In this document: positions 59,272-64,000 of the stretch, piece by piece
Position numbering within the stretch: position 1 is the stretch's first letter
How the letters are laid out: each line of letters starts with the position of its first letter
DNA from: Alphaproteobacteria bacterium
GTDB taxonomy: Bacteria > Pseudomonadota > Alphaproteobacteria > Kiloniellales > DSM-21159
Length of the DNA stretch: 64,000 bases
NCBI GenBank assembly: GCA_030433005.1
Contig: JAUILQ010000011.1
Span: forward strand, 1-64,000
Direction of reading: 5' to 3'
Program-made: the position numbers and the translations under genes
The notes under the pieces: model-generated
The model's database searches: none
What the model was told of the DNA's origin: nothing
What the model saw: the letters and a program-made list of their open reading frames with translations, nothing else

Positions 59272-60243
59272 ATGCCGCGCCGCCTGCCGCCGCTCAACGC
59301 CCTGCGCGCCTTCGAGGCCGCGGCGCGCCACCTGTCGTTTACCAAGGCGGCGGAGGAGCTGTCGGTGACCCAGGCGGCGATCAGCCACCAGGTCAAGGCG
59401 CTGGAGGATCACCTCGGCCTGCCGCTGTTCCGCCGGCTCAACCGCTCGCTGGCGCTGACCGAGGCCGGCAAGACCTACCTGCCGCTGCTTTCCGAGGCCT
59501 TCGACCTGATCGACACCGGCACCCGCCGCGTGCGCGCCCGCGACCTGGAGGGGCCGCTGCGCATCTCGGTGCTGCCCTCCTTCGCCGGCGTCTGGCTGCT
59601 GCCGCGCCTGCGCCGCTTCCGCGAGCGCCATCCCGACATCGACGTGCTGGTCCAGGCCGACGACCGCCTGGTCGACTTCGGCCGCGAGGACATCGACCTC
59701 GGCGTGCGCTACGGCTACGGCAACTACCCCGGCCTGCGCGTCGACTACATGATGGGCGACGAGATCTTCCCGGTGTGCGCGCCGGCGCTGGCCGGGGGCG
59801 ATCCGCCGCTGCGCCGCCCGGCCGACCTCAAGCGCCACACCCTGCTGCACGACGAGGTCAGCCGCACCGACGACAGCCCCGACTGGCACATCTGGCTGCG
59901 CGCCGCCGGCCTGGAGGACGCCGGCATCGACGCCGACCGCGGCCCCGGCTACTCGGACATGTGGATGGTGCTGACCGCCGCGGCCAACGGCGAGGGCGTG
60001 GCGCTGGGCCGCCGCTCGCTGGCCGTCGACTTCCTCAAGGACGGCCGCCTGATCGTGCCCTTCGGGCCGCGGCTCAAGACGCGCCTGGCCTACTGGATCG
60101 TCTCGCCGCGCCCGACCGACGAGTGGTCGAAGGTGCGCGCCTTCCGCGAGTGGCTGATCGAGGAGGCCCAGGCCGAGGAGACCCGCGCCGATGTGCTGCT
60201 GCCGCCGGAGGCGGCCGACGGCCCCGACCCGGGCGCGGGCTAG
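59272..60243 (+). CDS. LysR-family transcriptional regulator, GcvA type
   Basis: A 323-residue regulator. The start MPRRLPPLNALRAFEAAARH and the HTH SFTKAAEELSVTQAAISHQV are the signature of the GcvA/AmpR subgroup. The effector domain begins GPLRISVLPSFAGVWLLPRL and contains YPGLRVDYMMGDEIFPVCAP. GcvA-type regulators control amino-acid or beta-lactamase genes; the downstream ArgE-like gene on the same strand (87 bases away) is a possible target. The C-terminal 15 residues are Pro/Asp/Gly-rich. Confidence 0.93.
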   Translation: MPRRLPPLNALRAFEAAARHLSFTKAAEELSVTQAAISHQVKALEDHLGLPLFRRLNRSLALTEAGKTYLPLLSEAFDLIDTGTRRVRARDLEGPLRISVLPSFAGVWLLPRLRRFRERHPDIDVLVQADDRLVDFGREDIDLGVRYGYGNYPGLRVDYMMGDEIFPVCAPALAGGDPPLRRPADLKRHTLLHDEVSRTDDSPDWHIWLRAAGLEDAGIDADRGPGYSDMWMVLTAAANGEGVALGRRSLAVDFLKDGRLIVPFGPRLKTRLAYWIVSPRPTDEWSKVRAFREWLIEEAQAEETRADVLLPPEAADGPDPGAG

Positions 60244-60329
60244 CCCTGCGCGGTGGGCCTAACGGAGCGCCGCGGCCTGTGCTATGCCGGGGCTCCAGCC
60301 TTTTCGACGTCAACACGAGCGAGCCCAGC

Positions 60330-61493
60330 ATGACCCGTCCGTCCGACGCCAGCGTCGAGATGATCCGTCGCCTGATCGGCTTCGACACGACCAGCCGCAA
60401 CTCCAACCTCGAGCTGATCCACTGGATCCGCGACTACCTGAAGGACCTCGGGGTCGAGTCCGAGCTGGTCTACAACGACGAGCGCACCAAGGCGAACCTC
60501 TACGCCACCCTGGGCCCGACCGACCGGCCGGGCATCGCGCTGTCGGGCCATACCGACGTCGTGCCGATCGACGGCCAGGACTGGAGCGTCGACCCCTGGC
60601 AGGTCTCCGAGGCCGAGGGCAGGCTGTTCGGCCGCGGCACCTGCGACATGAAGTCCTTCGTGGCGATCTGCCTGGCCTACGCGCCGAAGTTCGCCGAGGC
60701 GAAGCTCAGCGAGCCGATCCACCTCGCCTTCTCCTACGACGAGGAGGTCGGCTGCGTCGGCGTGCGCCCGCTGCTCGAGCACCTGGCGGCCAAGCCGATC
60801 CGGCCGCGCATGGCGATCATCGGCGAGCCGACCGACATGAAGGTGGTCAACGCCCACAAGGGCAAGCTCAGCCACACCTGCCGGGTGCGCGGCTTCGAGT
60901 GCCACTCCTCGCTGGCGCCGACCGGCGTCAACGCCATCGAGTACGCCAGCCGGCTGATCGGCAAGCTGATCGAGATGGCCGAGGACAAGGCGGCCAACGG
61001 CCCCTTCGACGAGAACTACGACGTGCCGCACACCACGGTGCACACCGGCGTCATCGAGGGCGGCACGGCGCTCAACATCGTGCCGCGCGACTGCTGGTTC
61101 GACTTCGAGTTCCGCAACCTGCCGCAGGACGATCCCGAGGCCCTGATGAAGCAGGTCACCGACTACGCCGAGCAGGTGCTGGTGCCGCGCATGCAGGCGA
61201 TCCGGCCGAACACCGGCATCGAGTTCGAGTTCTACTCGGCCTTCGCCGGGCTCGACACGCCGGCCGACCACGAGGTCGTGCAGCTGGCCAAGGCGCTGAC
61301 CGGCGCCAACGCCAGCCACAAGGTCGCCTTCGGCACCGAGGCCGGGCAGTTCTCGCTGTCCGGCATCCCCTCGGTGGTCTGCGGCCCCGGCTCGATCGAC
61401 CAGGCGCACAAGCCCGACGAGTTCGTCGCCCTGGAGCAGCTGGCGCTCTGCGAGCGCTTCATGGACCGGCTGATCGAGCGCCTGGCCGCCTGA
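60330..61493 (+). CDS. argE: Acetylornithine deacetylase (ArgE-type, M20 family)
   Basis: A 387-residue binuclear zinc M20 hydrolase that releases ornithine from N2-acetylornithine. Metal-site motifs are LSGHTDVVPIDG (His), GRGTCDMKSF (bridging Asp), YDEEVGC (catalytic Glu pair), GEPTDMK and the C-terminal PGSIDQAHKPDE (His). FEFRNLPQDDP and IPSVVCGPG fit alphaproteobacterial ArgE. A closely related role, such as N-acyl amino acid deacetylase, cannot be excluded. ATG 60330 is the start. The permease gene begins two bases after its stop, so both are one operon. Confidence 0.88.
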   Translation: MTRPSDASVEMIRRLIGFDTTSRNSNLELIHWIRDYLKDLGVESELVYNDERTKANLYATLGPTDRPGIALSGHTDVVPIDGQDWSVDPWQVSEAEGRLFGRGTCDMKSFVAICLAYAPKFAEAKLSEPIHLAFSYDEEVGCVGVRPLLEHLAAKPIRPRMAIIGEPTDMKVVNAHKGKLSHTCRVRGFECHSSLAPTGVNAIEYASRLIGKLIEMAEDKAANGPFDENYDVPHTTVHTGVIEGGTALNIVPRDCWFDFEFRNLPQDDPEALMKQVTDYAEQVLVPRMQAIRPNTGIEFEFYSAFAGLDTPADHEVVQLAKALTGANASHKVAFGTEAGQFSLSGIPSVVCGPGSIDQAHKPDEFVALEQLALCERFMDRLIERLAA

Positions 61494-61495
61494 CG

Positions 61496-62593
61496 GTGGC
61501 CGGGTCGCCCTCCTCAGACACCCCGAGTCCGCGCTCCACGCGCCCGGCCTGGCCGCCCGACTGGGCCCGGCTCTCGGCGATCGCCCTGGCGCTGGCGCTC
61601 GGCGGGCTCGGCGGCTGGCTGGCCAGCCTCGCCAGCCTGCCGCTGGCCTGGATGATCGGCGCGATGCTGGCGACCACGGTCGCCTCGCTGTCGGGCGCGC
61701 CGATCGCCATGGCCGCCCCCTTGCGCACCGTCATGGTCGCCGTGCTCGGCGTCATGCTCGGCAGCGGCTTCACGCCGGAGATCCTGGCCGCCGCCGGCGC
61801 CTGGACGCCGAGCCTGCTGGCCATCGCGCTCTACATCGCGGTCTGCGGCCTGGCCGGCATGGCCTACTTCCGCGTCTTCTGTCGCTACGACCCCGTCACC
61901 TCCTACTTCTCGGCGATGCCCGGCGGGCTGTCGGAGATGGTGCTGGTCGGCACCGAGATGGGCGGCGACGGCCGGGTCATCTCGCTGATCCACGCGACCC
62001 GCATCATGCTGGTGGTGCTGGCCATTCCCTTCGCCTTCACGCTGGGCGGCGGGCTCGACCTCGGCGACCGCCCGGCGATCGGTCCGGCCCTGAGCGAGCT
62101 GCCGGCCTACGACTACGCGATCCTCGGCGCCAGCGGCCTGGTCGGCTACCTCGTCGCGCGCTGGCTCAAGGTGCCGGCGGCCGCGGTGGTCGGGCCGATG
62201 GTCGTCTCGGCGGCGGTGCATCTCGCCGGCATGACCGCGGCCAAGCCGCCGGCCGACATCGTCGCCTGCGCCCAGGTCGCGGTCGGCACGGCGCTCGGCG
62301 CCCGCTTCGCCGGCACGCCGCTGCGGCTGATCGGCCGCACGCTGCTCGCCTCGGTCGGAGTGACGGTGATCCTGGTCGCCATCACCCTGCTCTTCGCGCT
62401 GGCCCTGCACGCCGCGACCGCGCTGCCGACCGGCCCGGTCGTGCTGGCCTTCGCGCCCGGCGGCCTCGCCGAGATGAGCCTGATCGCGATCGCGCTGGGC
62501 GCCGACGCCGCCTTCGTGGCGATCCACCACATCGTGCGGATCTTCCTGATCGTCGTCTTCGCCCCCTTCGCCTTCCGCCGGCTGGGGTGGTGA
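61496..62593 (+). CDS. AbrB-family membrane protein (putative permease)
   Basis: A 365-residue integral membrane protein of the AbrB family, often mislabelled ammonia monooxygenase. It has two homologous halves, each with about five helices and the family motif: YFSAMPGGLSEMVLVGTEMG in the first and LAFAPGGLAEMSLIAIALGA in the second. GTG 61496 follows the argE stop by two bases. The hydrophilic leader (about 25 residues, PSSDTPSPRSTRPAWPPDW) precedes helix 1. Function unproven; transport of a small metabolite is likely, and coupling to an M20 deacetylase suggests an acylated amino acid. Confidence 0.88.
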   Translation: MAGSPSSDTPSPRSTRPAWPPDWARLSAIALALALGGLGGWLASLASLPLAWMIGAMLATTVASLSGAPIAMAAPLRTVMVAVLGVMLGSGFTPEILAAAGAWTPSLLAIALYIAVCGLAGMAYFRVFCRYDPVTSYFSAMPGGLSEMVLVGTEMGGDGRVISLIHATRIMLVVLAIPFAFTLGGGLDLGDRPAIGPALSELPAYDYAILGASGLVGYLVARWLKVPAAAVVGPMVVSAAVHLAGMTAAKPPADIVACAQVAVGTALGARFAGTPLRLIGRTLLASVGVTVILVAITLLFALALHAATALPTGPVVLAFAPGGLAEMSLIAIALGADAAFVAIHHIVRIFLIVVFAPFAFRRLGW

Positions 62594-62597
62594 CAAA

Positions 62598-62626
62598 TTA
62601 CCTCTCCCGCGCCGCGGGAGAGGTAA
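62598..62626. terminator. Terminator between convergent genes
   Basis: A perfect 13-bp stem TTACCTCTCCCGC (62598-62610) / GCGGGAGAGGTAA (62614-62626) with a GCC loop sits between the AbrB-family gene and the convergent dehydrogenase gene. On the minus strand it is followed by TTTG; on the plus strand by AGTTCC, so it is probably bidirectional but not strongly T-tracted. Confidence 0.7.
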
Positions 62627-62633
62627 AGTTCCC

Positions 62634-63449
62634 CTACGCGATGCGGGCGGTGATGCCGCCGTCGACGACGATCTCGGTGGCGGTGACGTACTTGGCCTCG
62701 TCGGAGGCCAGGAACAGCGAGGCGTAGGCGACGTCCCAGGCGTCGCCCATCTTGCCGGTCGGGCACTGGGCGTCGCGGATCGCGATCATCTTCTCGACGT
62801 CGCCGCCGGCGTAGGCCTCCTTCAGCGGCTCGCGGATCATCGGCGTGTTCATCAGGCCGGGCAGCACGGCGTTGGCGCGGATGCCCTGCTTCGCATACTG
62901 CAGCGCGACCGAGCGCACGAAGGGCACGACCGCGCCCTTGGTGGTGTTGTAGGCGACGTAGGGCACGCCGATGTCCCGGATGCCGGCGATCGAGGAGATC
63001 GCGACGATCGCCCCGCCCCGGCCGCTCGCCTCGAACTGCCGCTCCATGACCGGCAGCACGTGCTTGCAGGTCAGGAACAGGCTGGTCAGGTTGACGTCCA
63101 GGACCGTGCGCCAGGTCTCCTCGCTGGCCTCGACCGGTCCGCCGAGGCCGAGGATGCCGACGTTGAACTGCAGGACGTCGACGCCGCCCCAGGCCGCGAC
63201 CGCGTCCTCGACCAGCGCCGCCACCTGCTCCGACTTCGTGACGTCGGCGGTGAAGGCGCGGGCCGTGCCGCCCTCCTCGGCGACGATCCCGGCGGTCTCG
63301 GCCGCCGCGGCCTCGTTGACGTCGACGCAGAGCACCTTCGCGCCCTCGCGCGCGAACAGCACCGCCGCCGCCTTGCCGTTGCCCCAGCCGGGCCCCGAGG
63401 AGCCCGCCCCGATCACGATCGCCCGCTTGCCGTCCAGCCGTCCCGCCAT
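62634..63449 (-). CDS. Short-chain dehydrogenase/reductase (SDR)
   Basis: A 271-residue classical SDR. ATG 63449 is followed by the cofactor site AIVIGAGSSGPGWGNGKAAA, a TGxxxGxG variant in which the first residue is Gly. VDVLQFNVGILGLGG replaces the usual NNAG, the catalytic Ser is in IVAISSIAGI and Tyr/Lys in YVAYNTTKGAVV. The acidic Asp after strand 2 (LCVDVNEA) indicates NAD rather than NADP. The C-terminal VTATEIVVDGG is typical. Substrate unknown. Divergent from the thioesterase gene. Confidence 0.93.
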   Translation of the reverse strand: MAGRLDGKRAIVIGAGSSGPGWGNGKAAAVLFAREGAKVLCVDVNEAAAAETAGIVAEEGGTARAFTADVTKSEQVAALVEDAVAAWGGVDVLQFNVGILGLGGPVEASEETWRTVLDVNLTSLFLTCKHVLPVMERQFEASGRGGAIVAISSIAGIRDIGVPYVAYNTTKGAVVPFVRSVALQYAKQGIRANAVLPGLMNTPMIREPLKEAYAGGDVEKMIAIRDAQCPTGKMGDAWDVAYASLFLASDEAKYVTATEIVVDGGITARIA

Positions 63450-63564
63450 GCTCGCCTCCTCCCGCGCTTGGTTCTTGCCGCAGTCATAGCGAACCGCGGG
63501 CGTGCGGGAAACGGCCCGGCGGAGGCGGACCGACTGGCCCGCCGACTGGCCCCCCCCGACTGGA

Positions 63565-63590
63565 CAGACTCCGCTGCAGCGCACAGTCTG
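63565..63590. promoter_or_regulatory. Nested dyads between the SDR and thioesterase genes
   Basis: CAGACT (63565-63570) / AGTCTG (63585-63590) encloses the perfect 10-bp palindrome CGCTGCAGCG (63572-63581). Just upstream, CGACTGG occurs three times (about 63529-63562). The spacer (63450-63596) separates two divergent genes, so this may be a shared operator. It could also be a leader hairpin of the thioesterase mRNA. Confidence 0.4.
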
Positions 63591-63596
63591 CGGGTC

Positions 63597-64000
63597 ATGG
63601 ACCAGAGCGACATCGACCCGCACGGCGTGACCGGCGGCTTCCGCGACCTCGTCGGCTACCGCCTCGTGCGCTGGGAGGAGGGCTATGCCGAGGTCGAGCT
63701 CGAGCTGGTCGAGAAGCACCGCAACCGCTCGGGCCGGCTGCACGGCGGCGCGCTGACCACGCTGCTCGACGCCGCCTGCGGCTACGCCGGCACCTGGTGC
63801 CCGGTGCCCGGCAACGCCCGGCGCGCGCTGACGCTGACGCTGAGCACCCAGTTCATCGCCGGCGGCGAAATCGGCGAGCGCATCGTCTGCACGGGTCGCC
63901 AGACCGGCGGCGGCCGCACGGTCTTCTTCGCCGCCGCCGAGGTCCTGGGGCCGGACGGCCGGCTGATCGCGCGCGGCGACGGCACCTTCCGCTACCGCCG
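63597..64000 (+). CDS. PaaI-like hotdog-fold thioesterase (3' truncated by the window)
   Basis: At least 134 residues of a hotdog-fold acyl-CoA thioesterase, open to the window end. ATG 63597 begins MDQSDIDPHGVTGGFRDLVG. The family motif HGGALTTLLDAACGYAG (PaaI/DUF4442-type, with Asp near the active site) is followed by LTLTLSTQFIAGGEIGERIV and AAAEVLGPDGRLIARGDGTF, the last two strands. Only a few residues are likely missing. It hydrolyses some acyl- or aryl-CoA; combined with the divergent SDR it may belong to fatty or aromatic acid turnover. Confidence 0.9.
   Translation, partial: MDQSDIDPHGVTGGFRDLVGYRLVRWEEGYAEVELELVEKHRNRSGRLHGGALTTLLDAACGYAGTWCPVPGNARRALTLTLSTQFIAGGEIGERIVCTGRQTGGGRTVFFAAAEVLGPDGRLIARGDGTFRYR

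Noticed and set aside
1..64000. CRISPR array, prophage, insertion sequence or defence island
   Set aside because: No spaced identical repeats, integrase, transposase, phage structural or restriction genes were seen in the window.

Overview
This is one contiguous piece of a very GC-rich genome (about 70% GC by eye). It carries about 61 protein-coding genes packed at chromosomal density on both strands. The gene families point to an alphaproteobacterium, most like a Rhodospirillales-type lineage: MipZ division regulator, clpS-clpA pair, phasin with PhaR-like operator sites, GcvA-type LysR regulator, DUF1127 and DUF2852 small proteins, BTLCP peptidase, AbrB-type permease and a TRAP transporter. 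No rRNA, tRNA, CRISPR array, insertion sequence or prophage was seen. The first gene (nucleotide cyclase) and the last gene (hotdog thioesterase) are cut by the window edges.

Layout. 1-3.9 kb: cyclase tail, a cobalamin riboswitch in front of a HupE/UreJ-family metal permease, a FemAB/GNAT-like protein with a TPR/Sel1 partner, and a small orphan protein. 3.9-9.6 kb (minus): clpS-clpA with a CaiB/BaiF CoA-transferase one base behind clpA, a class IV aminotransferase, and a phasin whose promoter is bracketed by two PhaR-like dyads. 10-13 kb: a stand-alone Anbu proteasome-like peptidase, a lipoprotein, and a D,D-carboxypeptidase with a SPOR domain. 13-19 kb (minus): a soluble chemoreceptor, a gamma-glutamylcyclotransferase-like protein, and the sugar-nucleotide operon galU-ugd-manB/algC. 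19-22.5 kb: BTLCP peptidase, J-domain protein, VWA protein, MipZ. 22.5-26.3 kb (minus): TRAP transporter dctPQM and a small cytochrome c.

26.4-40.1 kb is the main accessory-looking catabolic region. A cytoplasmic molybdopterin oxidoreductase and two acyl-CoA ligases are followed by a LysR gene. The LysR gene is divergent from a polyamine-type ABC importer (binding protein, ATPase, two permeases) that runs with overlaps into an FAD-dependent amine/amino-acid oxidase and an amidohydrolase-fold protein lacking most metal ligands. A two-cupin protein faces the cluster. The likely theme is import of an amine-like compound, oxidation, and CoA activation of the carbon skeleton. The substrate is not evident.

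40-52.6 kb: hemN, a Rieske ferredoxin, a MarR regulator, a CDP-alcohol phosphotransferase, two methyltransferases, an MFS exporter, a CAP-domain protein, a PAS_5 protein, moaA, a TPR/glycosyltransferase-like protein, and a DUF2852 gene with a perfect inverted repeat in its promoter that resembles the site in front of the neighbouring tetR gene. 52.6-64 kb: an intergenic inverted repeat, a RimK-like amidoligase coupled to a GNAT-peptidase C39 fusion, NAD kinase, a solitary molybdenum hydroxylase large subunit, DUF1127, a LysR regulator, an ArgE-like deacetylase with an AbrB-family permease, and a short-chain dehydrogenase divergent from a PaaI-like thioesterase.
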